NCBI RefSeq assembly: GCF_035195345.1 | Contig: NZ_CP136574.1 | Coordinates: forward strand, 868,001 to 932,000 | From: Flavobacterium sp. | GTDB taxonomy: Bacteria; Bacteroidota; Bacteroidia; Flavobacteriales; Flavobacteriaceae | Direction: 5' to 3' | Length of the DNA stretch: 64,000 bases | Shown: in pieces, positions 35,987 to 44,404 of the stretch | Position numbering within the stretch: position 1 is the first letter of the stretch | Layout: each line of letters starts with the position of its first letter | Translations under genes and position numbers: made by a program | Notes under the pieces: model-generated | What the model was told of the DNA's origin: nothing | The model's database searches: none | What the model saw: the letters and a program-made list of their open reading frames with translations, nothing else

Positions 35987-37587
35987 TATAATTTTAATAA
36001 TTTTCCTGTAGTTGATTTATTAGTTGTATTGAATTGGTAAAAATACAATCCTGATGCCAAATTAGAGAGATAAATTGTCTTATTCGCTTCTGAAATAGTA
36101 AATTCGCTTACCTGTTGTCCTAAATTGTTACACAATGTTAATTTCCCTATTGATTCTGACTTAGGAAGTTGAATTGTAAGCTCGTTTTGAAGGGGATTAG
36201 GATAGATTAATATGGTCTCATTATCAAATAAAACGGTTGACAAAGCATTATTTAAAGCCAATTGAAAATCTGGAATTCCATATCCAAATTGATTTGTTGG
36301 AATCGTAAATCTATCTGATGATTCTTTTACAAATTGCACCACTTCTGCTGCTGTTAAATTTGGTACTGCTGACCAAAAGCTTGTAATCATACCAGCCATA
36401 ATAGGTCCCGCAAAGGAAGTTCCGTTTGCTGTTACAATGGTTCCACTTGTATTTGACACCACCGAAGCTTGTCCTTGAGCCATAACATCTGGCTTCACAC
36501 GACCGTCAAACGAAGGCCCTCTGGAACTAAATGCTGCATACGTTTCATCTGCCTTAACAGCTCCAACAGCCAATACATTTGTAGCTTCAGCTGGAACACC
36601 AACATAAGGATTCGCAGAAGCACCCGAATTTCCTGCACTTGCAATAACCACAATACCTTTTGAAAAAGCAATATTAGCACCTCTTGAAGCAAAAGCTTGA
36701 TTTCCGGTCATTTGACTATATGTATGGCTGTAATTTGGATTATCATAACCAAAATAACCAAGTGATGACGTAATTACATCAACTCCTAATCTATCGGCTT
36801 CTTCTGCAGCTTCTACCCAATAACTTTCTTCTACTGGATTTTCTCCAGCTACATCTTCGGTAACAAATAAATAATATTGGGCATCTGGAGCTGTACCGAT
36901 TAATTGACCATCTACATAACCACCCATGCAAGAAAGCACCATCGTTCCGTGATTATGCAATGTATAAACATCAGAACTTTGACTTACATAATTGTAACCT
37001 CCTAATATTAAATTATTTGTAAAAAGACGTTGGAATGGTTGAACCGTATTTACATTTAAAAAACCTGAGTCTAAAACCGCAATAATTTTCCCTGCACCCG
37101 TATAATTTTGCTCATGCAATAAGTGTCCGTTTAGCATTTGAATTTGATTAGCTGAAGTACCATAATTATATGTAATTTCAACATTCATTTGTTTATTGAC
37201 CTGAGAATTATTTGTAGCTATACTTCTATTGTTTAATGTTTGATTTGCAAACTCAATCGAATTTACAAATGGCAAACTCGTTAAAGCTTGAATATCTGTT
37301 TGAGTACCCCTAATATGCAAAGCATTCAGCCACTTTGATTTTGCCAAAACAGAAATACCTGTTGCTAAATCAACTTGATCAATATAGGTTTGGGCTATTG
37401 GAACATCTGTATTATTTAATGCAATTCCTTGCGCAGTTCTTCTATCTAAAGCTCTTTGCGTGAGCATAGTAAGCGGATTTGATAAATAATTAGTTGCATC
37501 AGGTTTGTCATTAAAATACACCCATGCGTCTTCTTGAGAAAAACCTAAATTAAAAATAAATACTACAAAAAATAAGAAATTCTTCAT
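35986..37587 (-). CDS. Secreted subtilisin-like serine protease with T9SS sorting domain
   Basis: A 533-residue exported protease. Signal peptide about 1-17 (LGFSQ). The catalytic triad is complete: D173 (IIAVLDSGF), H213 (LHNHGTMVLSC) and S391 (NGTSFAGPIMAGM), with the oxyanion N320 (ASAGNSG). The stretch between signal and D173 looks like a propeptide of about 130 residues. The last ~75 residues (IYPNPLQNELTIQLP to GKLLKL) are a T9SS type A sorting signal, so it should pass the outer membrane. It is the first gene of a run with the FabK-like gene (1-bp overlap). Confidence 0.94.
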   Translation of the reverse strand: MKNFLFFVVFIFNLGFSQEDAWVYFNDKPDATNYLSNPLTMLTQRALDRRTAQGIALNNTDVPIAQTYIDQVDLATGISVLAKSKWLNALHIRGTQTDIQALTSLPFVNSIEFANQTLNNRSIATNNSQVNKQMNVEITYNYGTSANQIQMLNGHLLHEQNYTGAGKIIAVLDSGFLNVNTVQPFQRLFTNNLILGGYNYVSQSSDVYTLHNHGTMVLSCMGGYVDGQLIGTAPDAQYYLFVTEDVAGENPVEESYWVEAAEEADRLGVDVITSSLGYFGYDNPNYSHTYSQMTGNQAFASRGANIAFSKGIVVIASAGNSGASANPYVGVPAEATNVLAVGAVKADETYAAFSSRGPSFDGRVKPDVMAQGQASVVSNTSGTIVTANGTSFAGPIMAGMITSFWSAVPNLTAAEVVQFVKESSDRFTIPTNQFGYGIPDFQLALNNALSTVLFDNETILIYPNPLQNELTIQLPKSESIGKLTLCNNLGQQVSEFTISEANKTIYLSNLASGLYFYQFNTTNKSTTGKLLKL

Positions 37588-37644
37588 ATAAATGTGTTTA
37601 TCATAATCAAATTTACTTATTTTAATTGAAGAATTATAATTTTA

Positions 37645-38832
37645 TTAAGCAATAACACCACTTCCTAAAACTTCATCATTATGGTGCCAAGCTACAAATT
37701 GTCCTTCTGTAATTGCAGATTGCTGTTTTTCAAACACAACATACATTCCCTCTTTAAATTGATGTAATGTTGCTTTTTGAAGAGGTTGACGATAACGAAT
37801 TCTAGCCATTACCTCCATTTTTTCACTTTCTTTTAATGCTAAATCTTCTCTTATCCAATGTACTTCATCATTTGCAATAAACAATGCTTTTTTGAATAAG
37901 CCTGGATGATTATTTCCTTGACCCGTGTAAATGATATTTTTTTCTACATCTGTTTCAATGATGAATAAAGGCTCTTTTGTTCCACCAACATTTAATCCTT
38001 TACGTTGTCCTTTTGTGAAATAATGAGCACCTTGATGTTTGCCCATAACTTTACCAGGCACTTTCAAGTAATCAATGCGTTTGGCTTCAAAAGCAAAAGC
38101 CTCTTCATCTGAGCTGAATTGAGGTTTTTCTTGAGTATACACAATTGCTTCAGTAGGAATTTCAATAATAATACCTTCTTTAGGTTGTAATTTTTGTTGT
38201 AAAAACTCGGGTAACCGAACTTTACCAATAAAACAAAGCCCTTGCGAATCTTTCTTTTCAGCAGTAATCAAATCCAATTTAGATGCAATTTCACGAACTT
38301 CTGGTTTTGTTAATTCGCCAATTGGAAATAAAGCTTTTGAAAGTTGCTCTTGTGATAATTGACATAAAAAATAAGATTGATCTTTATTGTCATCTTTACC
38401 TGCTAATAATTGATATACTTCTTTTCCGTCTTTTTCAAGTGTTCCTTTGCGGCAATAATGTCCCGTTGCTACATAATCAGCACCTAAAGACATTGCAATT
38501 TTCATAAAAACGTCAAATTTAATTTCACGGTTACACAATACGTCAGGATTTGGAGTTCTTCCTTTTTCGTATTCGTTAAACATGTAATCGACAATTTTTT
38601 CTTTGTATTGTTCTGACAAATCAACCGTTTGGAAAGGAATTCCCAATTTTTCTGCTACTAATAAAGCATCATTACTATCTTCTAACCAAGGGCATTCATT
38701 AGAAATTGTAACTGAATCATCGTGCCAATTTTTCATAAACAACCCGATAACTTCATAACCTTGTTCTTTTAATAAATAAGCGGCAACACTTGAGTCTACC
38801 CCTCCAGAAAGTCCAACTACTACTCGTTTCAT
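37645..38832 (-). CDS. mnmA: tRNA-specific 2-thiouridylase MnmA
   Basis: Thiolates U34 in tRNAs for Glu, Gln and Lys. A 395-residue cytoplasmic enzyme. The PP-loop is GLSGGVDSSVAA (7-18), the catalytic cysteines are C100 (PDVLCNREIKF) and C200 (DSQGLCFIGKV), and KDQSYFLCQL-like residues (here DQSYFLCQL) mark the tRNA-binding region. All intact. It starts right after the stop of the MORN-type gene with no gap, so translation is probably coupled. Confidence 0.98.
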   Translation of the reverse strand: MKRVVVGLSGGVDSSVAAYLLKEQGYEVIGLFMKNWHDDSVTISNECPWLEDSNDALLVAEKLGIPFQTVDLSEQYKEKIVDYMFNEYEKGRTPNPDVLCNREIKFDVFMKIAMSLGADYVATGHYCRKGTLEKDGKEVYQLLAGKDDNKDQSYFLCQLSQEQLSKALFPIGELTKPEVREIASKLDLITAEKKDSQGLCFIGKVRLPEFLQQKLQPKEGIIIEIPTEAIVYTQEKPQFSSDEEAFAFEAKRIDYLKVPGKVMGKHQGAHYFTKGQRKGLNVGGTKEPLFIIETDVEKNIIYTGQGNNHPGLFKKALFIANDEVHWIREDLALKESEKMEVMARIRYRQPLQKATLHQFKEGMYVVFEKQQSAITEGQFVAWHHNDEVLGSGVIA

Positions 38833-39597
38833 TTATTCCTGCCCTCCTTTTTCTTGTTTCAATTGATCGAGCGTTTTTGATACTTCTTGTGTATTTCTTT
38901 GCTCGTATTTTATTAATTCTTTACTAAATTTTGCTGCTTTTACTTCATTAATTACTTTATTTTTCTCAAAAAATTTCCAAATACCTACACGTTTTCCATT
39001 AACATAATTTCCTTCATACATTTTATTCCCCATTCCATCATAATAAGTTGCTATACCATCATATTGTCCATTTTTATAGATATGAGAATCTATTAATTGA
39101 CCTTTTTCAGAATAAGTTTTAGAATTTCCAACTTTAACCCCCATTTTATAGTTAGTTTCTTCAGCAATTGTTCCATCTTTATAAAAAACCTTTCTAACGC
39201 CATCTAACTTTCCGTTTTTATAAAATTCTAGAGTCATTAACTGTTTTGATTCAAAATGATAATACTTCCACTCACCTGATGGTAGTTTATTTGCCAAAGT
39301 TCCTTCACTAACTTTATTCCCTTTTTGATCATAAAATACAGCATAACAAGAACCGTTACCTTTAGAAAAATCACGCGTTGCAATTACAGTTGCGGCTTTA
39401 GTATCATCAAAATATTTAAATATACCTGTTTCTTTTCCATGATTAAAAGTGCCTTCATAACGAATTCTATTCGATTCTTTATGAGTTCCTCTCCACAAAC
39501 CATGACGATTTCCTTTATCATCTAATTGATTGATATTATCTTGAGTAAATCCTAAAAAAGAATTTAATACTAAAAGCAATACGAAAATTTGTTTCAT
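38833..39597 (-). CDS. Exported MORN-repeat (YwqK-like) protein
   Basis: I choose the ATG at 39597 (MKQIFVLLLVLNSFLGFTQ), which gives a 254-residue protein with a proper signal peptide; an upstream in-frame ATG at 39639 would bury the signal. The mature part is a series of MORN-like repeats of about 20-25 residues: KGNRHGLWRGT, GTFNHGKETGIFKYF, KLPSGEWKYYHF, NGKLDGVRKVFY, KMGVKVGNSKTYSEKG, NGQYDGIATYYDGMGN and NGKRVGIWKFF. Relatives are often labelled YwqK antitoxins, but nothing here suggests a toxin-antitoxin pair. Location is probably periplasmic; the function is unknown. mnmA follows directly. Confidence 0.82.
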   Translation of the reverse strand: MKQIFVLLLVLNSFLGFTQDNINQLDDKGNRHGLWRGTHKESNRIRYEGTFNHGKETGIFKYFDDTKAATVIATRDFSKGNGSCYAVFYDQKGNKVSEGTLANKLPSGEWKYYHFESKQLMTLEFYKNGKLDGVRKVFYKDGTIAEETNYKMGVKVGNSKTYSEKGQLIDSHIYKNGQYDGIATYYDGMGNKMYEGNYVNGKRVGIWKFFEKNKVINEVKAAKFSKELIKYEQRNTQEVSKTLDQLKQEKGGQE

Positions 39598-39842
39598 TTT
39601 ATGTTCTTTATTTTCTATGTAACTATAATTTATAAGCAATTATTATTCCCTTTACAAAATTAATCAAATAAACATAATCTTTTGTTTAATTAAATTTTGT
39701 TAATTCTATACATCCTAAACTAATTACTCCAATAAAATAAATGTACATGCTTTTTTTGATATATATTCTCCTTTTCTTAATTAAATATATTGCTTAAGTT
39801 ACCAAATCCTATAATTGCAATTCTCATAATTACTAAAAAAGA

Positions 39843-39866
39843 AACCCTGTCGGTGCAGACAGGGTT
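39843..39866 (-). terminator. Terminator of yidC
   Basis: A 9-bp perfect stem (AACCCTGTC with GACAGGGTT, 6-nt loop) 15 bp past the yidC stop, followed on minus by TTTCTTTTTT. The remaining gap (39598-39842) is plain AT-rich sequence, presumably the upstream region of the MORN-type gene; I see a TAATTTTG -7-like box on minus near 39660 but no gene. Confidence 0.88.
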
Positions 39867-39881
39867 AATATTAAGATAAAT

Positions 39882-41768
39882 TTACTTTTTCTTTTGTGCG
39901 GCTTTTTGAGCTTCTGCTTGCTCCATCATTTCGCGCATTTTTCTTTGGAATTTACTTTCCGTTTTCTCTTTTGTTTTATTCTCCTGAATTTGAGCATGAA
40001 TTTTGTCTTCTTTCACGATGTAATTCTTGATAACCAACATAATTCCAATCGTAATTAAGTTAGAAACGAAGTAATATAAACTCAATCCTGATGCATAGTT
40101 GTTAAAGAAAAACAACATCATAATTGGAGAAATATAAATCATAATTTTCATGATTTTCCCCATATCAGGCATCCCTTCTTGTGGAGGTGTACTCATTGCC
40201 TGGTCTCCAGTTGTCATTTTCATGTAGAAGAAAATAGCAATAGACGCTAAAATTGGGAATAAACTCACGTGACTTCCATAAAATGGAATATGGAAAGGTA
40301 ATTGAAGTACAGCATCAAATGAAGATAAATCATCTGCCCATAAGAACGATTTTTGTCTTAAATCGAACATCGATGGGAAGAACTGAAACAAGGCATAGAA
40401 AATAGGCATTTGCATCAAGGCTGGTAAACATCCTGCCATAGGATTTACGCCGGCTTTAGAATACAACTTCATAGTTTCTTGTTGTTTCTTCATCGGATTG
40501 TCCTTGAATTTTTCATTCAATTCAGCAATTTCAGGACGTAACACTTTCATTTTTGCCTGTGACAAGTATGATTTATATGTTACTGGCGACATTACTATAC
40601 GAACTAAAATCGTGAATAAAATAATCGCAATTCCGTAACCAATACCTAACGCTGAAATAAATCCGAATACAGGAATAAAAATATAACGGTTAATCCATCC
40701 AAAAATTCCCCAACCTAATGGCATAATTTCGTCAAGATTTTTCTCATAATCATTTAAGATAGTATAATCTGAAGGACCATAATACCAATTCATGTTATAA
40801 TTCAAAGCACCGTTTTTAAATTCTAAAGGAACTTGTGCTGTGAAATTCTTTGTAAAAACAGTATCAATTTCTTCATCATCCACTAAATTATCAGATTTGA
40901 ATTTTGCTGTTTTAAACTTCGTATCGGTTAATAAAATAGAAGTGAATAAATGTTGTTTGAAAGCAATGTAAGAAACATCTTTTGCTTCATCTTCTGAATC
41001 TTTTGCTGCGTTTAAATAATCATCCTTATCATCTTCATATTCGAAAACTAACTCCGTATAACGATTTTCATACGAAATACTTTTCTCGTTTCTGTATGAT
41101 TTTAATTGCCATTCTAAATCTAATGGTTTAGAAGTATTCACTACTTTTTCTAAACCTTGAGAACGGATAGCAAAATCTAACATGTATTCGTTAGGTTTTA
41201 ACACATAACGATATTCCAAAAACTGATCTGGACCTGCTTTTAATTGTAATGTCAAAACTTGATTTTTACCTTCAGTAGTTAACTTAGGTTCAAAATACAT
41301 GTCTTTTGTATGCAACGTTCTGTTATCAGTTGTATTTAAAGCAATGTCTAAAGAAGCGTTTTTATCTTTAATGATTTGAACCGCTTTTTTTGAATTTTTC
41401 TCAAATTGATCAAATCCTAAAACAGTTGCTTCTGTAATATAACCTCCTTTATTAGAAATTTTAAGTGATAAAACTTCATTCTTGATTTCTGTAACAGCAT
41501 CTGTAGCTGACGGAAGTGTTGCAGAATATCCAAACGAACCTAATTGTGCTTGCGTTGCAGCATTATTAGTAGAATCCGCTACTGGAGTTGCCGCAACCGT
41601 TGAGGTAACCGTTTTAACTTCTTTGGCTTGTTTGTCTAATTGCTCTTTTTTCTCTTTTTCCTTTTGTTCTTCTGGTGTTGGAGCATTGGAATATAACATC
41701 CAAATCAAAATTCCAGAAATCAATACAAATCCGATAATCGAATTAAGGTCTAATTTTTTTTCTTCCAT
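39882..41768 (-). CDS. yidC: Membrane protein insertase YidC
   Basis: Inserts and folds inner-membrane proteins, alone or with SecYEG. A 628-residue protein. TM1 near residues 10-27 is followed by a large periplasmic beta domain (about 80-355, as in Gram-negative YidC), then the conserved five-helix core starting about 365. In it, VRIVMSPVTYKSYLSQAKMK holds the conserved positive groove residue (R in TM2 region), then KAGVNPMAGCLPALMQMPIFYALFQFFP and LYYFVSNLITIGIM. The tail is rich in K, Q and E, likely for ribosome contact. It follows pyrG by 40 bp. Confidence 0.97.
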   Translation of the reverse strand: MEEKKLDLNSIIGFVLISGILIWMLYSNAPTPEEQKEKEKKEQLDKQAKEVKTVTSTVAATPVADSTNNAATQAQLGSFGYSATLPSATDAVTEIKNEVLSLKISNKGGYITEATVLGFDQFEKNSKKAVQIIKDKNASLDIALNTTDNRTLHTKDMYFEPKLTTEGKNQVLTLQLKAGPDQFLEYRYVLKPNEYMLDFAIRSQGLEKVVNTSKPLDLEWQLKSYRNEKSISYENRYTELVFEYEDDKDDYLNAAKDSEDEAKDVSYIAFKQHLFTSILLTDTKFKTAKFKSDNLVDDEEIDTVFTKNFTAQVPLEFKNGALNYNMNWYYGPSDYTILNDYEKNLDEIMPLGWGIFGWINRYIFIPVFGFISALGIGYGIAIILFTILVRIVMSPVTYKSYLSQAKMKVLRPEIAELNEKFKDNPMKKQQETMKLYSKAGVNPMAGCLPALMQMPIFYALFQFFPSMFDLRQKSFLWADDLSSFDAVLQLPFHIPFYGSHVSLFPILASIAIFFYMKMTTGDQAMSTPPQEGMPDMGKIMKIMIYISPIMMLFFFNNYASGLSLYYFVSNLITIGIMLVIKNYIVKEDKIHAQIQENKTKEKTESKFQRKMREMMEQAEAQKAAQKKK

Positions 41769-41808
41769 CTATTTATTAGTGTTCAAAGTTCAGTTTTTAA
41801 TGAACCGA

Positions 41809-43422
41809 TTATTTAGTTTTATGTTGTACAGCTGCAGCTACAAAACTCACAAAAAGTGGGTGCGGATTTGCAACAGTACTTTTATATTCAGGATGGTATT
41901 GAACGCCGATAAAGAAAGGATGTGTAGGAATTTCAACAATTTCTACCAACTTCGTATCTGGATTTACTCCCGAAGCTACTAATCCTGCTTTTTCTAATTC
42001 GTTTAAATACGCACCATTGAATTCGTAACGGTGACGGTGGCGCTCCATAATCTCCGTTTTACCATAGATTTTTTGTGCCAACGTATTTTCTTTGATACTA
42101 CATTTCCATGCACCTAAACGCATAGTTCCTCCTTTGTTTTCAATATTTTTTTGCTCTTCCATTAAATTAATAACGGGATGAGTTGTATTTTCATTCATTT
42201 CGGTTGAATTCGCATCCGTATAACCTAAAACATTTCGCGAATATTCAATGACCGCCATTTGCATTCCCAAACAAATTCCGAAAAATGGAATATTATTTTC
42301 TCTTGCATAACGAACCGTATCGATTTTACCTTCAATTCCACGACCGCCAAAACCTGGTGCAACAAGTATACCATCTAAATCTTTCAACTGACTTTCTGCC
42401 GAATTGGCATCTAAATATTCAGAATGAATAGAAATAACATTCACTTTGGTCTCATTTGCTGCTCCTGCATGAATAAAAGCTTCTAAAATCGATTTGTACG
42501 AATCTTGCAATTCCACATATTTTCCAACCAAACCAATGTTTACTTCGTGCTTAGGATTTTTCAATCTAAATAAGAACTCGTTCCAGTTGTTTAAATCTGG
42601 TGTATTTTTTTCCGGTAAATCTAATTTTTTCAACGCTACTCTATCCAATCCTTCTTCCAACATTAAATTGGGAACTTCATAAATAGTGGAAGCATCAATC
42701 GATTGAATTACCGCTTCTTTTTTTACATTACAAAACAACGCTAATTTTTGACGTAAATCTTGCGAAATTTCATGTTCAGTTCTACACACTAAAATATCAG
42801 CTTTGATTCCGCTTTCCATTAAAGTTTTCACCGAATGTTGTGTTGGTTTCGTTTTTAATTCTCCGGCAGCAGCCAAATAAGGCACTAGCGTTAAATGAAT
42901 TACGATTCCGTTATTTTCACCTAATTCCCAAATCAATTGACGTACTGACTCGATATAAGGTAATGATTCTATATCTCCAACAGTTCCACCAATCTCAGTA
43001 ATTACAATATCAAAATCACCCGATTTTCCAAGTAACTGCATGCGTTCCTTGATTTCGTTTGTGATATGAGGTACTACCTGAACCGTTTTTCCTAAAAATT
43101 CTCCTCTACGTTCTTTTTCAATAACTGAAAGATACACTCTTCCTGTAGTTACGTTGTTCGCTTGAGAAGTAGGAACGTTTAAAAAACGCTCATAGTGACC
43201 TAAATCTAAATCCGTTTCTGCTCCATCGTCTGTTACATAACATTCTCCGTGTTCGTAAGGATTTAATGTTCCTGGATCCACGTTTATGTATGGATCAAAC
43301 TTTTGAATGGTCGTTCGGTATCCTCTGGCTTGCAATAATTTAGCTAACGAAGCAGCGATGATTCCTTTCCCTAAAGAAGAAGTCACACCTCCGGTAACAA
43401 AAATGTACTTAGTTTGGTTCAT
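41809..43422 (-). CDS. pyrG: CTP synthase
   Basis: Makes CTP from UTP with glutamine as nitrogen donor. I choose the ATG at 43422 (MNQTKYIFVTGGVTSSLGKG), giving 537 residues, the normal length; the frame is open 23 codons further upstream but that reads the CAA-rich leader. The synthetase domain shows SLGKGIIAASLAKLLQARGY-type P-loop residues and DPYINVDPGTL; the glutaminase domain has the nucleophile in FGICLGMQMAV and the H-E pair in QYHPEYKS. A promoter and an unusual CAACAACA leader precede it. yidC follows 40 bp later. PyrG is known to be activated by GTP and inhibited by CTP. Confidence 0.97.
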   Translation of the reverse strand: MNQTKYIFVTGGVTSSLGKGIIAASLAKLLQARGYRTTIQKFDPYINVDPGTLNPYEHGECYVTDDGAETDLDLGHYERFLNVPTSQANNVTTGRVYLSVIEKERRGEFLGKTVQVVPHITNEIKERMQLLGKSGDFDIVITEIGGTVGDIESLPYIESVRQLIWELGENNGIVIHLTLVPYLAAAGELKTKPTQHSVKTLMESGIKADILVCRTEHEISQDLRQKLALFCNVKKEAVIQSIDASTIYEVPNLMLEEGLDRVALKKLDLPEKNTPDLNNWNEFLFRLKNPKHEVNIGLVGKYVELQDSYKSILEAFIHAGAANETKVNVISIHSEYLDANSAESQLKDLDGILVAPGFGGRGIEGKIDTVRYARENNIPFFGICLGMQMAVIEYSRNVLGYTDANSTEMNENTTHPVINLMEEQKNIENKGGTMRLGAWKCSIKENTLAQKIYGKTEIMERHRHRYEFNGAYLNELEKAGLVASGVNPDTKLVEIVEIPTHPFFIGVQYHPEYKSTVANPHPLFVSFVAAAVQHKTK

Positions 43423-43447
43423 TGTATTGTTGTTGTGTTGTTGTTGC
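43423..43447 (-). promoter_or_regulatory. CAA-rich, G-free leader of pyrG
   Basis: On the minus strand the 25 bases before the ATG consist of CAA and CA units (GCAACAACAACACAACAAC and then AATACA), with no G after the first base. The same type of leader precedes guaA and purM. It cannot fold on itself. Role unknown; an open, A-rich ribosome-loading site is a reasonable guess in a group without Shine-Dalgarno use. Confidence 0.55.
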
Positions 43448-43479
43448 GATAAATATCTTTTATCTATAATAAAATCGTG

Positions 43480-43510
43480 CAAAGATAACACTAATTAGTC
43501 AATGTGCCAA
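43480..43510 (-). promoter_or_regulatory. Candidate pyrG promoter (TTG-N20-TATCTTTG)
   Basis: On minus a -7 TATCTTTG (43480-43487) and a TTG at 43508-43510 are separated by 20 bp, within the accepted range. The -7 box is 57 bp upstream of the pyrG ATG and also upstream of the longer reading frame's first ATG minus a few codons, which supports the shorter start. Confidence 0.6.
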
Positions 43511-43613
43511 TTAGTCGATGTATCAATTTTGTAATTAAATTGTAAACAATATACTTTCTAGTGAAGGAAAAATCCAACGTTTCTACAAAGAATACAAATT
43601 ATCAATTTTAATA

Positions 43614-43670
43614 GCCACGGATTACAAAGATTAACACTGATTAATCCTTGAAAATCCTTTAATCCGTGGC
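43614..43670. repeat. Palindromic intergenic element with GCCACGGATT arms
   Basis: A 57-base element between the DUF3820 gene and the pyrG promoter. Its 11-base ends (GCCACGGATTA and TAATCCGTGGC) are perfect inverted repeats; inside are AAAG/CTTT and ATTAA/TTAAT arms, so it can form a branched cruciform. It is followed by a run of A, i.e. T on minus, but lies past the wrong end of any minus gene except as leader of DUF3820. It looks like a small dispersed repeat. Confidence 0.6.
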
Positions 43671-43679
43671 AAAAAAATT

Positions 43680-43907
43680 TTATTTTTTTGGAAAGTTTCT
43701 GCGGATGTTTCGAACGAGTTCTTCTAAGCCGTTTAGCTTGAGTTCGTGTACCAATTTTAATTGTTCGCCTAATTGTCCTTTTGGGAAACCTTTATTGGCA
43801 TACCAAACCACATAATACTCCGGAAGGTCGATTAAGTAATAGCCTTCGTATTTGCCAAACGGCATTTTAGTATGTGCGAGTTTTACGAGAAGTTCTTGGT
43901 TGGTCAT
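43680..43907 (-). CDS. DUF3820 family protein
   Basis: A 75-residue cytoplasmic protein. The core KMPFGKYEGYYLIDLPEYYVVWY and the GFPKGQLGEQLKLVHELKLNGL stretch (each over two motifs) match DUF3820, once named for a quorum-sensing-regulated virulence factor in Pseudomonas; the biochemical role is unknown and nucleic-acid binding has been suggested for related domains. It reads toward the palindromic element at 43614-43670, which may serve as its terminator. The gene upstream on its strand is the OsmC gene, 92 bp away. Confidence 0.85.
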   Translation of the reverse strand: MTNQELLVKLAHTKMPFGKYEGYYLIDLPEYYVVWYANKGFPKGQLGEQLKLVHELKLNGLEELVRNIRRNFPKK

Positions 43908-43926
43908 TTTTGCTTTAGAGGTTAGA

Positions 43927-43985
43927 AAAAAGAGAATAGAAGAAAGACTTTTTAAAACTGCCTATATTCTTTTCTCTTTCATCTT
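43927..43985. repeat. A/G-rich tract and its imperfect inverse in the DUF3820-osmC gap
   Basis: AAAAAGAGAATAGA at 43927-43940 is repeated exactly at 28945-28958. About 25 bases further on, a T/C-rich run (TATTCTTTTCTCTTT, about 43965-43980) is its imperfect complement, so the two can pair. It may act as a weak terminator for the OsmC gene. Confidence 0.4.
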
Positions 43986-43999
43986 TGTTCTTTTATCTA

Positions 44000-44404
44000 T
44001 TACTTCCAATTAAAAACAACATCCTTTTCAATATCTGGATGCAAGCTTAATAAAACAGGACAAGTCATTGCCGTTCTTTCTAAGATAGTTTTTGTTTTTT
44101 CGTCGGGATTTATGGAGAAATTGAAAGTTACATGAATTTCGGTAATTCTTCTTGGTTCGGTTCCCATAATTTTGGTTACTTCTGCAGTGGAACCTGAAAA
44201 ATCTACGTCTAAATCGCGTGCTTTAATTCCCATAACGGTAAACATGCAACTTGCTAATCCGTTGGCAACAGTGTCGGTTGGAGAAAAAGCTTCTCCTTTT
44301 CCGTTGTTGTCTAGTGGTGCATCCGAAATAATTTCCGAACCTGATTGTAAATGTATAGAAGAGGTGCGTAAATCACCTAAATAAGTCACTTTTGAAGTTG
44401 CCAT
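44000..44404 (-). CDS. OsmC family protein
   Basis: A 134-residue cytoplasmic protein of the OsmC/Ohr family, whose better-known members reduce organic peroxides. Two cysteines are in the family positions: GLASCMFTVMGIKARDLDV on the long helix and MTCPVLLSLHPDI near the end. The pattern FSPTDTVANGLASC is that of the YhfA-like OsmC branch rather than Ohr, so peroxidase activity is probable but unproven. It shares 1 bp with the stop of the LysM gene, so translation is likely coupled. Confidence 0.9.
   Translation of the reverse strand: MATSKVTYLGDLRTSSIHLQSGSEIISDAPLDNNGKGEAFSPTDTVANGLASCMFTVMGIKARDLDVDFSGSTAEVTKIMGTEPRRITEIHVTFNFSINPDEKTKTILERTAMTCPVLLSLHPDIEKDVVFNWK

Noticed and set aside
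38833..39597. Antitoxin of a YwqK-type toxin-antitoxin system.
   Set aside because: The protein is exported and MORN-like, and its neighbours are mnmA and a long AT-rich gap; no toxin candidate is present. The antitoxin label of the family looks unsafe.
41482..41982. 166-codon open frame opposite yidC and the pyrG end.
   Set aside because: It lies antisense across two well-supported genes and shows no family motif; low-complexity S, T, V and A content mirrors the codons of the real genes.
43423..43491. Translation of pyrG from the upstream in-frame ATG at 43491.
   Set aside because: It would translate the CAA-rich leader (QQQHNNNT), which no CTP synthase has, and the start falls next to the -7 box.
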